Below, in pieces: positions 24,582 through 33,598 of a DNA stretch of 64,000 nt (positions are counted from its first letter, which is position 1; each line of letters opens with the position of its first letter). Made by a program: the position numbers and the translations under genes. Source of the DNA: Streptomyces sp. NBC_01231 (GTDB lineage: Bacteria; Actinomycetota; Actinomycetes; Streptomycetales; Streptomycetaceae); NCBI GenBank assembly GCA_035999765.1, contig CP108521.1:3596001-3660000 (forward strand). Reading direction: 5' to 3'. The notes beneath the pieces were generated by a model, which saw only the letters and a list, made by a program, of their open reading frames with translations, had not been told where the DNA came from and made no database searches.

Positions 24582-25511
24582 TCATCTTGCACCGCTGGTG
24601 ATTGGGTGAGCCCGTTGCGCCGGACGGGTGACAGCCTGGAAATCGCTGTGAGTAACTCCACAGGCGTCAGCCATTGCGGAGCGTAACACTCGCCGCCTCA
24701 CTGTCGCCGCAACCTCTTCAGGCAGCGGTGTCCCAGCACCCGAATGAGCTCCTTGGACGGGGGCGATCAGGGGGCTCTCGGAGGACTGCGCGGCCGGCTT
24801 CGGCGCGACGGACAGCAGCTCCGGGTCACCCAGGACACGTACACCCGACGAGCCGATCCGCTCGGCCATCTCGGCGCCGATTCCGGCGGCGGCCTCCAAG
24901 GCCCACCGCGGGGTGCCGATCTTCACGTCGTGCGGGCCGGGAGCGCACGTGTACTTCATATGCATCACGGCGCCGTATCGGACAAGCTGGGAATAGAGCT
25001 CGTCGGGGAGTCCATTGCCGCGGAATTCCTTGTTAAGATTCCGCAGCATTTCGGTCTCGGCAAGGGTAAGGGAACGATTCGCCGCGTCCGGAACGGGACG
25101 CAGTAAGTTCTCCGGCAGTCCGAGAAGTTGCTCGAAGGTGCGCATCAGCCCGCCGTGGTCGCGGTCGTCCACCACCACGACGGTGGCCCGCAGGCCGTTC
25201 TGCACGTACTGCTGCCACTGCGAGGGCATGATCCGCACCAGCGGGCGCAGGGTGACCAGATTGTGCGCCCGGTCGCCTCCGAGCTCCGCCACGACCCGGG
25301 CGACGGTCTCGTGGTCCGGGGCGTCGGCGAAGAACTCGCTGCTGATCACGCAGGTGTGCCGGCCACTGGCGTGCACCTGCCCCAGTAGCCGTCGCCAGTG
25401 CCGCTCGGTGGGCTGGACGTTGCCCATCAGGCCCGGGCGGGCGCACCCGGCGAGGACGGCCTCCATGGGGTGGCGGGTGTCGCCCGGGAAGGCGACGCCG
25501 TGCTCGGTCAT
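24582..25511 (-). pseudogene. Sulfotransferase-like protein, apparently degraded
   Basis: A 309-residue open frame. Stretches such as LRPLVRIMPSQWQQYVQNGL, then TVVVVDDRDHGGLMRTFEQL, NRSLTLAE and PRWALEAAA recall actinobacterial sulfotransferase-like proteins in which I remember a KSGTT or KTGTT-type PAPS-binding loop about 30 residues before the EHGVAFPGDTRH part, and a longer segment between QNGLRA and the VVVVDD strand. Both are missing here, there is a stop three codons before the ATG, and the ATG has no ribosome binding site. This suggests N-terminal truncation plus an internal in-frame deletion. It could still be a short intact protein of another family; the comparison is from memory. 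Confidence 0.4.
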
Positions 25512-25631
25512 CCATGGTCAGAGGACGGCAAGAGGACTGCCTGAGACGGTGCTGAGAGAGACCTGGGAGGACACAGCTGGGTCCCAGGCTCCCGTCAGAC
25601 AGGTTCGGGTCATGCGCGGGACGAATCCGGG

Positions 25632-27182
25632 TCACACCAGACGGACGCCGGGCCTTCCCGCGTCGACCCGCAGCCTGGCCAGCGTGCTGGGCGTGGACTG
25701 CGGCGTGCGCACCGTGTCGACGACCCGGACCCGGGCGTCGACGCGGTCGCGGCGGATGTCGAAGAGGTGGTAGCCGCGGTGGGCGTCGAGCAGCTTCCAG
25801 TGCGGGTTGTCCGGCATGCGCGGGTCCCACTCCTTGTGGAAGGCCGTCTGGTCCTGGTCGCCGTTGCTGGAGATGGAGGTTCCGACGAACTCCGCGCCCA
25901 CCGTCGCGGACTCAGGCTTCTCGTAGTCCTGCTTGAGGTCGCTGATCATCGTCAGATGCCGGTCGCCGCTGAGCACCACCGGGTTGCGGACGTCCCTGAA
26001 GTCCCGCAGCAGCGCGTTGCGTTCGGCCTGGTAGCCGTCCCAGGCGTCGTAGTACCAGAGCTTGCCCTCGCCGATCTGCAGGTCGGTCTCGGCCATCATG
26101 ATCTGCGAGGCGATCAGGTTCCACTGGGCGGGCGAGCGGCGCAGGCCGTCGAGGAGCCACTTCTTCTGCTGGGCGCCGAGCATGGTCAGCGACGGGTCCT
26201 GGGCGCCGGCCTGGCTGGTCGCCTGGTCGCTGCGGAACTGCCGGGTGTCGAGCACGTTGAGCCGTGCCAGGCGGCCGAACTCCAGGCGGCGGTACATCCG
26301 GATGTGCGGCCCGTTCGGCACGGCCGTCGCACGCACCGGCATGTGCTCGTAGTACGCCTGGTAGGCCGCGGTCAGCCGGGCCACGAACGCGTCCTGCGGC
26401 TGCTTGTCCGGATCCTGCGGGACATCGCCGGCGAAGTCGTTGTCGACCTCGTGGTCGTCGAAGCTGACCACGAAGGGCGCGTTGGCATGCATCTCCGCGA
26501 GGTCGGGGTCGCTGCGGTACTGGGCGTACCGGTTGCGGTACTGGGTGAGGCTGTACGGCTCACCGGTGCCCTCGTGCCGCCGTACGGCCGTCGCCGAGGG
26601 CGCCGACTCGTAGATGTAGTCGCCGACGAACAGGACGACGTCGGGGTCCTGGGCCAGCATGTCGGCGTACGGCGTGAAGTAGCCGTGCTGCCAGTTCTGG
26701 CAGGAGGCGAGCGCGACCCGCAGGCTGCCGCCGTAGCTGCTCGCGGCGGGGGCGGTGCGGGTGCGGCCGGTGCGCGAGAGCTGGCCGGCGGCGCGGAAGC
26801 GGTACCAGTACGTACGGCCCGCGCGCAGGCCCCGTACGTCGACGTGAACGCTGTGCCCGTACGTGGACCGGGCGTGGGCGGTGCCCCGGCGGGCGACCTT
26901 CCTGAAGCGCTCGTCCTCGGCGACCTCCCACTGCACGGGCACCGTGGTGTCCGGCATGCCCCCGCCGTTCAGCGGGTCGGGAGCGAGCCGCGTCCAGATC
27001 ACCACGCCGTCCGGCAGTGGGTCCCCGGACGCGACACCGAGGCCGAACACACCGTCGGGGAGCGTGGCCTCGGCCGCTCGGGCGGTGCCCGGCAGCCACA
27101 GCTGGGCGGAGGCCGCGGCGCCGAGTACGGCGGCGCCGCCGGCCAGGAATCTGCGTCGGTCGGGCGATACTGCTCCGGTCAT
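25632..27182 (-). CDS. phoD: Tat-exported PhoD-like alkaline phosphatase/phosphodiesterase
   Basis: A 516-residue secreted metallophosphoesterase. The N-terminus is a twin-arginine signal (RRRFLAGGAAVLGAAASAQLW, ending near ARA-AE at residue 35). A fibronectin-like N-terminal domain (FGLGVASGDPLPDGVVIWTR) precedes the PhoD catalytic domain with VALASCQNW, FVGDYIYE, SFDDHEVDND and the late metal site VLSGDRHLTM. PhoD enzymes free phosphate from phosphodiesters, including teichoic acids, outside the cell, which fits this glycopolymer neighbourhood and phosphate starvation. GGGGAG lies ten bases before the ATG. A GTTCACT / GTTCCTG pair about 130 bases upstream may be a partial PHO box. Confidence 0.92.
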   Translation of the reverse strand: MTGAVSPDRRRFLAGGAAVLGAAASAQLWLPGTARAAEATLPDGVFGLGVASGDPLPDGVVIWTRLAPDPLNGGGMPDTTVPVQWEVAEDERFRKVARRGTAHARSTYGHSVHVDVRGLRAGRTYWYRFRAAGQLSRTGRTRTAPAASSYGGSLRVALASCQNWQHGYFTPYADMLAQDPDVVLFVGDYIYESAPSATAVRRHEGTGEPYSLTQYRNRYAQYRSDPDLAEMHANAPFVVSFDDHEVDNDFAGDVPQDPDKQPQDAFVARLTAAYQAYYEHMPVRATAVPNGPHIRMYRRLEFGRLARLNVLDTRQFRSDQATSQAGAQDPSLTMLGAQQKKWLLDGLRRSPAQWNLIASQIMMAETDLQIGEGKLWYYDAWDGYQAERNALLRDFRDVRNPVVLSGDRHLTMISDLKQDYEKPESATVGAEFVGTSISSNGDQDQTAFHKEWDPRMPDNPHWKLLDAHRGYHLFDIRRDRVDARVRVVDTVRTPQSTPSTLARLRVDAGRPGVRLV

Positions 27183-27297
27183 CGGGCGAACTCCCCTGCC
27201 TCGCTTGCCTCTTGGACCCTTGGAAACTCGCCCGCCGGGCGGTCTGCCCGCTGAACATAGCCCTTCGCGTGCATGACAGATAGGAAGACATCGGACA

Positions 27298-27349
27298 ACC
27301 CGTTGCGACCCAGGAACCACAAAGTGAACGTTAGTTGGTCGCAACGGGT
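27298..27349. repeat. Perfect 13-bp inverted repeat with 26-base loop
   Basis: ACCCGTTGCGACC (27298-27310) and GGTCGCAACGGGT (27337-27349) are perfect complements. The loop holds a GTTCACTTTGTGGTTCCTG-like stretch (minus strand) and is less GC-rich than its surroundings. It lies 116 bases upstream of the phoD start, so it could be an operator pair, a terminator of the FG-GAP gene, or the end of a lost mobile element. Confidence 0.6.
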
Positions 27350-27369
27350 CTTACGTGTCGTCAGTTGAC

Positions 27370-27471
27370 GTTTCGCCAGGCTTTGTTCGGCCGACGGCCC
27401 GGTCCGTTTCGCCAGGCTTTGTTCAGCCGACAGCCCGGTCCGTTTCGCCGGGCTGTTCAGCCGTCCGGGTG
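27370..27471. repeat. 36-bp tandem repeat, two full and one partial unit
   Basis: GTTTCGCCAGGCTTTGTTC followed by GGCCGACGGCCCGGTCC (27370-27405) recurs at 27406-27441 with two base changes, then again shortened and degenerate from 27442. It lies between the end of the first FG-GAP gene and the inverted repeat. No spacers or cas genes, so it is not a CRISPR array. Confidence 0.75.
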
Positions 27472-27488
27472 TCCGTCGGGGGCTCCGC

Positions 27489-28985
27489 TCAGTACGCGAA
27501 CCCCGAGCCGAGCCGGGCGTTCGCCGCGACCGTGCCGAGGGTGCCGGCGCCGAAGGTGAACGAGCCCGTCGCCGTGATGCCGGACGCCGTCGCCCTGAAC
27601 GCCCACACCGATCCGGCGTTCGTGTTCTCGCCGGGCGCGCCGACCGCGAGTTCGGCGCGGCCGTCGTGGTTCGCGTCCAGGAGACGAGTGCTCCAGCCGA
27701 AGAGGTCGGCCTTCTCCGCCGTGCCGGGCACGCCCTCGGTGTCCTGGCTGAAGGACTGGGCACCGGTGCCGGTCAGACCAGCGGCGCTGCCGCGCAGCAC
27801 GACCGCGCTGCCGGCGCTGGTCACCCCGTCGAAGTCCTCACCGGGCACGCCCGCCGCGACGTCCGCGTAGCCGTCGCCGTTGACGTCGGCGACCGACACG
27901 TCGGAGCCGAAGGAGTCGCCCGGCTCGGCGGCGCCCGGGACACCGGGGCTGTCCTGGTTGAGGTAGGCCGGCTTCGCGCCGACGGGACCGTTCGCGCTGC
28001 CGGGCACGACGGCGATCCGGCCGCCCTTGGGGATCGGCGTCATGAGGTCGCTGTCGTAACCGTCCCTGCGGCCCACGACGATGTCGTCGAAGCCGTCCGC
28101 GTTCACGTCGCCGAGGTCGACGGACTCACCGCCCTGCAGCCGCTGACCGTCGGCGCCTGCGACCCACACGCCCTGTTTGAGGCCGTCCGGCGTGCCCTGC
28201 CAGTAGGTGATGCGGCGGGCGTCGCCCTCGTCGCCGTCGTGCATGGTCCCGACGACGTCGTCGACGCCGTCGCCGTTCACGTCACCGGCGGCCAGGTCCA
28301 GGAAGCGCGGGTCGGAGTCGTCCTCGACGACCTGCTCGCCGCCGTTGGTGGCGCCGTCCCGCCCGAACGGGCCCTTGACGACCCGGAGTTTGTAGTAGTC
28401 CTCGACCGCCACCAGGTCCGCCGCCCCGTCACCGTCGACATCGCCGACCGTGAGCGCGCCGTGCGAGCCGAGCATGGCCCACGAGCCCTCGTTGTTGCGG
28501 CCGGTGGCCAGCGAGGAGCTCGCCGAGAGCCCCTGGGCTCCGCCCCATATGACCTGCACAGAGCCGGAGTTGACGCCGCCGGACGCGGTGTCCTCGCCGC
28601 TCACGCCGACGACCAGGTCCGCGTATCCGTCCTGGTCCAGGTCGGCGGTGGAGAGCGCGCTGCCGAACTCGTCGTCCGTCTCCGCGGCGCCCGGGACACC
28701 CGCCGTGTTCTGGCTGAACACCTGCTTGGTCGAGGTCTTCAGCCCGTCCGCCGAGCCGTACACGACGGCCACGTATCCGGCCTTCGTCCTGCCGTCGACG
28801 GTCGCCTCGGGCGCGGCGACCGCGAGGTCCGCGTAGCCGTCGCCGTTGAAGTCGTCCTGCGGCCGGGACACGGCAGCGGAGGCGGAGGCGGTGTCGGCGG
28901 CGGTGGCCACCGGGGCGATGACGGCCGTGGTGACGGTGACGGCGGCCGCGAGTGCCAGCCCTCGGCCAATCCTGCGCTTGCTCAT
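27489..28985 (-). CDS. Secreted FG-GAP (integrin-like) beta-propeller protein
   Basis: A 498-residue exported protein. A Sec signal peptide (MSKRRIGRGLALAAAVTVT, cleavage near ATA-AD about residue 30) is followed by seven calcium-binding blade motifs of the DxDxDG type: DFNGDGYADLAV, DLDQDGYADLVV, DVDGDGAADLVA, DVNGDGVDDVVG, DVNADGFDDIVV, DVNGDGYADVAA and DANHDGRAELAV. Seven repeats fit a complete propeller. Such proteins act outside the cell in adhesion or ligand binding; no catalytic motif is visible. CAGGAG precedes the ATG by five bases. A truncated paralogue lies just upstream at 29169-30491. Confidence 0.88.
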   Translation of the reverse strand: MSKRRIGRGLALAAAVTVTTAVIAPVATAADTASASAAVSRPQDDFNGDGYADLAVAAPEATVDGRTKAGYVAVVYGSADGLKTSTKQVFSQNTAGVPGAAETDDEFGSALSTADLDQDGYADLVVGVSGEDTASGGVNSGSVQVIWGGAQGLSASSSLATGRNNEGSWAMLGSHGALTVGDVDGDGAADLVAVEDYYKLRVVKGPFGRDGATNGGEQVVEDDSDPRFLDLAAGDVNGDGVDDVVGTMHDGDEGDARRITYWQGTPDGLKQGVWVAGADGQRLQGGESVDLGDVNADGFDDIVVGRRDGYDSDLMTPIPKGGRIAVVPGSANGPVGAKPAYLNQDSPGVPGAAEPGDSFGSDVSVADVNGDGYADVAAGVPGEDFDGVTSAGSAVVLRGSAAGLTGTGAQSFSQDTEGVPGTAEKADLFGWSTRLLDANHDGRAELAVGAPGENTNAGSVWAFRATASGITATGSFTFGAGTLGTVAANARLGSGFAY

Positions 28986-29073
28986 GGTGCTCCTGTTGTC
29001 GGGTGGTACGGGTGGGGGGATGCGCGAGGGAACCGCTCGGCGGGGGTGCGCGCGGGGGCGTGGTGCGGACACT

Positions 29074-29121
29074 CGACAGGCATCGCGACAGGCGTCGCGG
29101 CAGGGAGCGCGGCAGGCATAA
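29074..29121. repeat. 12-bp degenerate tandem repeat, four units
   Basis: CGACAGGCATCG, CGACAGGCGTCG, CGGCAGGGAGCG and CGGCAGGCATAA follow each other in the short gap upstream of the first FG-GAP gene. Confidence 0.6.
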
Positions 29122-29128
29122 GGACGGG

Positions 29129-29159
29129 CCGGGGCCGCACGCCCCGGGTGTGGCCCCGG
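29129..29159 (-). terminator. Terminator after the second FG-GAP gene
   Basis: CCGGGGCC / GGCCCCGG with a further inner CAC/GTG pairing, ten bases downstream of the stop on the minus strand. Confidence 0.65.
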
Positions 29160-29168
29160 TCGCGGGGC

Positions 29169-30491
29169 TCAGCGCGGGAACTCGTCGCCGAGCCGGGCAC
29201 CGTCCGCGACCGTGCCGAGGGTGTCCGCGCCGAACGAGAACGAACCGGCCGCCGTGGCCCCGGCGGCACCGGAGCGCAACACCCAGACCGCACCGGCGTA
29301 CGCGTTCTCCGCGACCGCCGCCACGACCGGCTCCGCCCTGCCGTCACCGTCACCGTCGAGGAGGACGGTGTTCTCGCCGAAGCGGTCGCCCTGCTCGGCG
29401 GCGCCCGGCACCTCGGCGCTGTTCTGGCCGAACACCTTGGTGCCGGCGCCGGTCGGCCCGTTCGGTCCGCCGGGGACGACGGCGAAGGTCCCGGCCTGCT
29501 TCAGGGCCTCGACGGCCTCGCAGGGGTCGCCGGCCAGGATGTCCCCGTAACCGTCGCCGTCGACGTCGCCGACCGAGACGTCGTAGCCGAAGGCGTCCTC
29601 CGGCTCGTCGACGCCCGTCACGCCGGGGCTGTCCTGGGTGATCACCCGGGGTGGTCGGGACGCGGCGGGGCCGTTCGCGGTGCCGTCGATGACCCTGAGC
29701 GAGTCGCCGCCCACGACGATGTCCGCGCGGTGGTCGCCGTTGACGTCGCCGAGGGCCAGGGAAAAGCCGGCGCCGATCCGCTCGCCCCGCGCGTCCCTCA
29801 GGACGACGGGGGGCTGGAAGCCGTCGCGGCCGCCGCGCAGGTAGAGCAGGTGGTCGCCGCGGTCGCCCACGTCGTCCGGGTCGTAGGAGCGGGCGTGGGT
29901 GACGAGGTCGGTGATGCCGTCGCCGTCCACGTCACCGGCCACGAAGTCGGCCAACTCGATGTCACCGTCGACGAGTTCCGTGTCGGTCCGGGCGGAGGCG
30001 GGCAGACCGTCCCGGCCGAACGACCCGTACTGCTCGAGACCGGGCTTGAGCAGGTCCTGGTGTCCGTCGCCTTCGAAGTCACCGGTGACCGTGGTCCCGC
30101 CCTGGTACGGGCTGCTGCCCACGGCGGGCAGGACCTTGCCGGAGCTGAAGCCGGAGCTGCCGCCCCACAGCACGGTCCTGCTGCCCTGCCGTGCGACGCC
30201 GCCCTGCTCCCACCGCTCCTTGCCGGACCCGACCACCAGGTCGGTGAACCCGTCCCTGTCCAGGTCGGCCGCGGTCAGCTCGGAACCGAAGAGGTCGTCC
30301 GCCTCGGGCGTGCCGGGTATCCGGGCCGAGGCCTGCGTGCACACCTGCTTGGAGCCGGCCTCGAGCCCGCTCGCCGAGCCGTACAGCACAGCGACGTACC
30401 CTGCCCTGGCCTTGCCGCTCACCGTCGCGTCAGGAGGGAGGGCGACCGTGACCGCACGCCGGCCGCTGCGTAAGGAAACAGGTTCGGGCAC
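29169..30491 (-). CDS. FG-GAP propeller protein lacking signal peptide and first blade (possible pseudogene)
   Basis: A 440-residue paralogue of the neighbouring FG-GAP protein, similar along its whole length from GKARAGYVAVLYGSASGLE to the end (LGTVADGARLG). It keeps six blade motifs (DLDRDGFTDLVV, DFEGDGHQDLL, DVDGDGITDLVT, DVNGDHRADIVV, DVDGDGYGDILA, DGDGDGRAEPVV), but the first blade motif and the signal peptide are missing: the sequence before residue 20 has no hydrophobic stretch. The GTG at 30491 has GGAG five bases upstream but gives a cytoplasmic protein. Codon 7 is the rare TTA codon (30471-30473). It is probably a 5'-truncated copy; expression and export are doubtful. Confidence 0.65.
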   Translation of the reverse strand: MPEPVSLRSGRRAVTVALPPDATVSGKARAGYVAVLYGSASGLEAGSKQVCTQASARIPGTPEADDLFGSELTAADLDRDGFTDLVVGSGKERWEQGGVARQGSRTVLWGGSSGFSSGKVLPAVGSSPYQGGTTVTGDFEGDGHQDLLKPGLEQYGSFGRDGLPASARTDTELVDGDIELADFVAGDVDGDGITDLVTHARSYDPDDVGDRGDHLLYLRGGRDGFQPPVVLRDARGERIGAGFSLALGDVNGDHRADIVVGGDSLRVIDGTANGPAASRPPRVITQDSPGVTGVDEPEDAFGYDVSVGDVDGDGYGDILAGDPCEAVEALKQAGTFAVVPGGPNGPTGAGTKVFGQNSAEVPGAAEQGDRFGENTVLLDGDGDGRAEPVVAAVAENAYAGAVWVLRSGAAGATAAGSFSFGADTLGTVADGARLGDEFPR

Positions 30492-30644
30492 GTCGACTCC
30501 GGCTGTCGAAAGGGCAGCTGACTGCGGAGAGGTTCAAGATCCTCATCCGCACTGCCCAGTACGACGAGCCGGAGCGACGGTTGGTTGCCCTTCCGTATGC
30601 CGAAACTCTTCCCGGAGTTAACCCACTTTCGGCGTGCCTCGGGG

Positions 30645-32081
30645 CTAGAACGGCTCGAAGTCGTCGAACTCCTTCGTCGCGTCGTCCCGTTCCGCCTGCT
30701 TGTCGCGGCGTCGCTGCGCGGCGGGCCGGGGCTCCTCGAAGCGGTGGTCCTCGCCACGGCGGCCGAGCATCTCGGCGCCGGACATCATCGACGGCTCCCA
30801 GTCGAAGACGACCGCGTTGTCCTCGGGGCCGATCGCGACACCGTCGCCGGACCGGGCGCCCGCCTTCATCAACTCCTCTTCCACACCGAGGCGGTTGAGC
30901 CGGTCGGCGAGGTAGCCGACGGCCTCGTCGTTGCTGAAGTCGGTCTGTCGCACCCAGCGTTCGGGCTTCTCGCCGCGCACCCGGAACAGGCCGTCGTCCT
31001 CGGGCGTGACGGTGAAACCGGCGTCGTCCACGGCCTTGGGCCGGATGACGATCCGGGTCGCCTCCTCCTTGGGCTTGGCGGCCCGGGACTTGGCGACCAG
31101 TTCGGCCAGCCCGAACGACAGCTCCTTCAGGCCCATGTGCGCCACGGCCGACACCTCGAAGACCCGGTAGCCGCGCGCCTCCAGGTCCGGGCGCACCATC
31201 TCGGCGAGGTCCTTGCCGTCCGGTACGTCGATCTTGTTCAGGACGACGATGCGGGGGCGGTTGTCGAGGCCGCCGTACTCACTCAGCTCGGCCTCGATGA
31301 TGTCCAGGTCGGAGACCGGGTCGCGGTCGGACTCCAGGGTCGCCGTGTCCAGTACGTGCACGAGCACACTGCACCGCTCCACGTGCCGCAGGAACTCCAG
31401 GCCGAGCCCCTTGCCCTGGCTGGCGCCCGGGATGAGTCCGGGCACGTCGGCGATCGTGTAGACGGTCGAACCGGCCGTGACGACGCCCAGGTTGGGCACC
31501 AGGGTGGTGAACGGGTAGTCCGCGATCTTCGGCTTGGCGGCGCTCAGCACCGAGATGAGGGACGACTTGCCGGCGCTCGGGTATCCCACCAGCGCCACAT
31601 CGGCGACGGTCTTCAGCTCCAGGACGATGTCCTGGAGGTCTCCCGGCTCGCCCAGCAGCGCGAACCCGGGCGCCTTGCGGCGGGCGGAGGCCAGCGCCGC
31701 GTTGCCGAGTCCGCCCCGGCCGCCCTGCGCGGCGACGTACGCCGTCCCGTGGCCGACCATGTCGGCGAGCACGTTGCCCGCCTTGTCCATGATGACGGTG
31801 CCGTCCGGGACCGGCAGCACCAGGTCCTGGCCGTCCTTGCCGGAGCGGTTGCCGCCCTCGCCCGGCTTGCCGTTGGTGGCCTTGCGGTGCGGGGAGTGGT
31901 GGTAGTCGAGCAGCGTGGTGACGGACTGGTCGACGACGAGGGTCACGTCGCCGCCGCGTCCGCCGTTGCCGCCGTCGGGCCCGCCCAGCGGCTTGAACTT
32001 CTCACGGTGGACGGAGGCACAGCCGTGACCTCCGCTACCCGCGGCGACATGCAGCTCGACGCGGTCCACGAAGGTGGTCAT
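30645..32081 (-). CDS. obg: Obg GTPase
   Basis: A 478-residue essential GTPase linked to 50S ribosome assembly and, in Streptomyces, to the onset of aerial growth. It has the glycine-rich Obg domain (residues 1-158, [20 protein letters not shown]), the G domain (G1 [10 protein letters not shown]3 DVPG, G4 NKID) and a C-terminal OCT domain (about 335-425) followed by a charged tail. GGAGGCAC precedes the ATG. It is last in the order rplU-rpmA-obg, and a terminator-like hairpin in the rpmA-obg gap suggests reduced readthrough into obg. Confidence 0.96.
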   Translation of the reverse strand: MTTFVDRVELHVAAGSGGHGCASVHREKFKPLGGPDGGNGGRGGDVTLVVDQSVTTLLDYHHSPHRKATNGKPGEGGNRSGKDGQDLVLPVPDGTVIMDKAGNVLADMVGHGTAYVAAQGGRGGLGNAALASARRKAPGFALLGEPGDLQDIVLELKTVADVALVGYPSAGKSSLISVLSAAKPKIADYPFTTLVPNLGVVTAGSTVYTIADVPGLIPGASQGKGLGLEFLRHVERCSVLVHVLDTATLESDRDPVSDLDIIEAELSEYGGLDNRPRIVVLNKIDVPDGKDLAEMVRPDLEARGYRVFEVSAVAHMGLKELSFGLAELVAKSRAAKPKEEATRIVIRPKAVDDAGFTVTPEDDGLFRVRGEKPERWVRQTDFSNDEAVGYLADRLNRLGVEEELMKAGARSGDGVAIGPEDNAVVFDWEPSMMSGAEMLGRRGEDHRFEEPRPAAQRRRDKQAERDDATKEFDDFEPF

Positions 32082-32130
32082 GGGATGTGCCTCCAGTTAC
32101 GTACGGAATGTTCTTGGATCAACACGCGAA

Positions 32131-32169
32131 AGGCGGACCCGCTTCCCGGGAGGGAAGTGAGGTCCGCCT
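32131..32169 (-). terminator. Hairpin between rpmA and obg
   Basis: Outer arms AGGCGGACC / GGTCCGCCT and inner arms CTTCCC / GGGAAG around GGGA, 15 bases after the rpmA stop. It probably ends most ribosomal-protein transcripts before obg. Confidence 0.65.
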
Positions 32170-32184
32170 CGCGAAAGCTTCCGA

Positions 32185-32439
32185 TCAGGCGACCGGAACG
32201 ATGTTCACGACCTTGCGGCCACGGTGGGTGCCGAACTGCACCGAACCGGGGAGCAGCGCGAACAGCGTGTCGTCGCCGCCACGGCCGACGCCCGCGCCGG
32301 GGTGGAAGTGGGTGCCACGCTGGCGGACCAGGATCTCACCCGCGTTGACGACCTGACCGCCGAAGCGCTTCACGCCGAGCCGCTGGGCATTCGAGTCGCG
32401 ACCGTTCCGGGTGGACGATGCGCCCTTCTTGTGTGCCAT
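32185..32439 (-). CDS. rpmA: 50S ribosomal protein L27
   Basis: An 84-residue protein with the family signature [20 protein letters not shown] and [21 protein letters not shown]27 reaches the peptidyl transferase centre with its N-terminus. There is no cleavable Firmicutes-type N-terminal extension. It lies 14 bases downstream of rplU. Confidence 0.98.
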   Translation of the reverse strand: MAHKKGASSTRNGRDSNAQRLGVKRFGGQVVNAGEILVRQRGTHFHPGAGVGRGGDDTLFALLPGSVQFGTHRGRKVVNIVPVA

Positions 32440-32453
32440 CTCTCCTCAGTCCC

Positions 32454-32774
32454 TTACTTCGCAGCCGCGGGGATCTCAGTGACCTTGATCGCCGTGTACT
32501 GCTGGCGGTGGCCCTGACGACGGCGGTAGCCGGTCTTGTTCTTGTAGCGAAGGATGTCGATCTTCACACCCTTGTGGTGGTCCACGACCTCGGCCTGGAC
32601 CTTGATGCCGGCCAGCACCCACGGGTCGCTGGTCACAGCGTCGCCGTCGACAACGAGCAGGGTCGAGAGCTCGACCGTGTCGCCAACCTTGGCAGTGGAA
32701 ATCTTGTCAACCTCAACGATGTCGCCGACAGCAACCTTGTGCTGGCGACCACCGCTGCGCACGATGGCGTACAC
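32454..32774 (-). CDS. rplU: 50S ribosomal protein L21
   Basis: A 106-residue protein with the L21 pattern: [17 protein letters not shown] near the start and [20 protein letters not shown] near the end, the 23S rRNA-binding signature. The GTG at 32774 gives the standard N-terminus; an upstream in-frame extension has no ribosome binding site. First gene of rplU-rpmA-obg. Confidence 0.97.
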   Translation of the reverse strand: MYAIVRSGGRQHKVAVGDIVEVDKISTAKVGDTVELSTLLVVDGDAVTSDPWVLAGIKVQAEVVDHHKGVKIDILRYKNKTGYRRRQGHRQQYTAIKVTEIPAAAK

Positions 32775-32951
32775 GCGGATCTCACTCTCTCGCTCGGGAA
32801 CGGCACCCCCGCAGTCCAGCCACCCGGCACGCGAACGGCCTCTCCGGAGCACCCAGTGCCCTGGAGGATGAGGTTTACGGGGATGTGGCACGTCTAGGGA
32901 CACGCCGACGGTCCAGGTTACGGGGCCGTGGCCGAAGGGGTCAAACCAGGC
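32775..32951 (-). promoter_or_regulatory. Upstream region and probable long leader of rplU
   Basis: No gene is seen in these 177 bases. Ribosomal operons are often controlled by a structured 5' leader, and there is room for one, but I could not identify a defined fold or a clear -10 box. Confidence 0.3.
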
Positions 32952-32984
32952 CCGGGTACACCGGTTCGCGGCCGGTGTACCCGG
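32952..32984 (-). terminator. Terminator after rfbC
   Basis: A perfect 13-bp stem CCGGGTACACCGG / CCGGTGTACCCGG with loop TTCGCGG, ten bases downstream of the rfbC stop. It insulates the rhamnose cassette from rplU. Confidence 0.88.
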
Positions 32985-32994
32985 ATGGCCCGGT

Positions 32995-33588
32995 TCAGCC
33001 GCCGAGGCTCTCCCGGTAGGCCACGCACTCCTCGTAGGAGGGCAGCAGGCCCTGCTCCTGGGCCTGGGCCAGGGTGGGCGCCTGCTCGTCCTTGGCCGAG
33101 AGCTGCGGGGTGAAATCCGCGGGCCAGTCGATGCCGAGGGCCGGGTCCAGCGGGTGGATGCCGTGCTCGCGCTCGGGAGCGTAGCCCTCGGAGCAGAGGT
33201 AGACCACGGTGGCGTCCTCGGTGAGCGCCATGAAGCCGTGCCCGAGACCCTCGGAGAGGTAGACCGCGTGGTGGTCCTGGTCGTCCAGGCGGACCGCCTC
33301 CCACTGGCCGAAGGTGGGCGAGCCGGTCCGGATGTCCACGGTCACGTCGAGGACCGCGCCGCGCACACACTTGACGTACTTGGCCTGGCCGGGCGGCACG
33401 TCGGCGAAGTGGATGCCGCGCAGCGTGCCCCGGCTGGAGACGGACATGTTGGCCTGCGCCAGGTTGAACGCGTGGCCGGCCGCCTCGGTGAAGACCGGGG
33501 CCTTGAACCACTCGTGGAAGCTGCCCCGGCCGTCGGGGAAGACCTTCGGTTCGTGCACCCAGGCGCCGGAAATCGAAAGGGGTCGCAT
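32995..33588 (-). CDS. rfbC: dTDP-4-dehydrorhamnose 3,5-epimerase
   Basis: The third step of dTDP-L-rhamnose synthesis. The 197-residue cupin protein has [29 protein letters not shown] with the catalytic His, [18 protein letters not shown], and [12 protein letters not shown]. The length is normal. It lies ten bases downstream of the glycosyltransferase gene and is the last gene of the rfbD-GT-rfbC operon, followed by a strong terminator. Confidence 0.95.
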   Translation of the reverse strand: MRPLSISGAWVHEPKVFPDGRGSFHEWFKAPVFTEAAGHAFNLAQANMSVSSRGTLRGIHFADVPPGQAKYVKCVRGAVLDVTVDIRTGSPTFGQWEAVRLDDQDHHAVYLSEGLGHGFMALTEDATVVYLCSEGYAPEREHGIHPLDPALGIDWPADFTPQLSAKDEQAPTLAQAQEQGLLPSYEECVAYRESLGG

Positions 33589-33598
33589 TGCGGGGTCC

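Noticed and set aside
27370..27471. Possible CRISPR array
   Set aside because: Units follow each other without spacers, only two are complete, and no cas gene is present.
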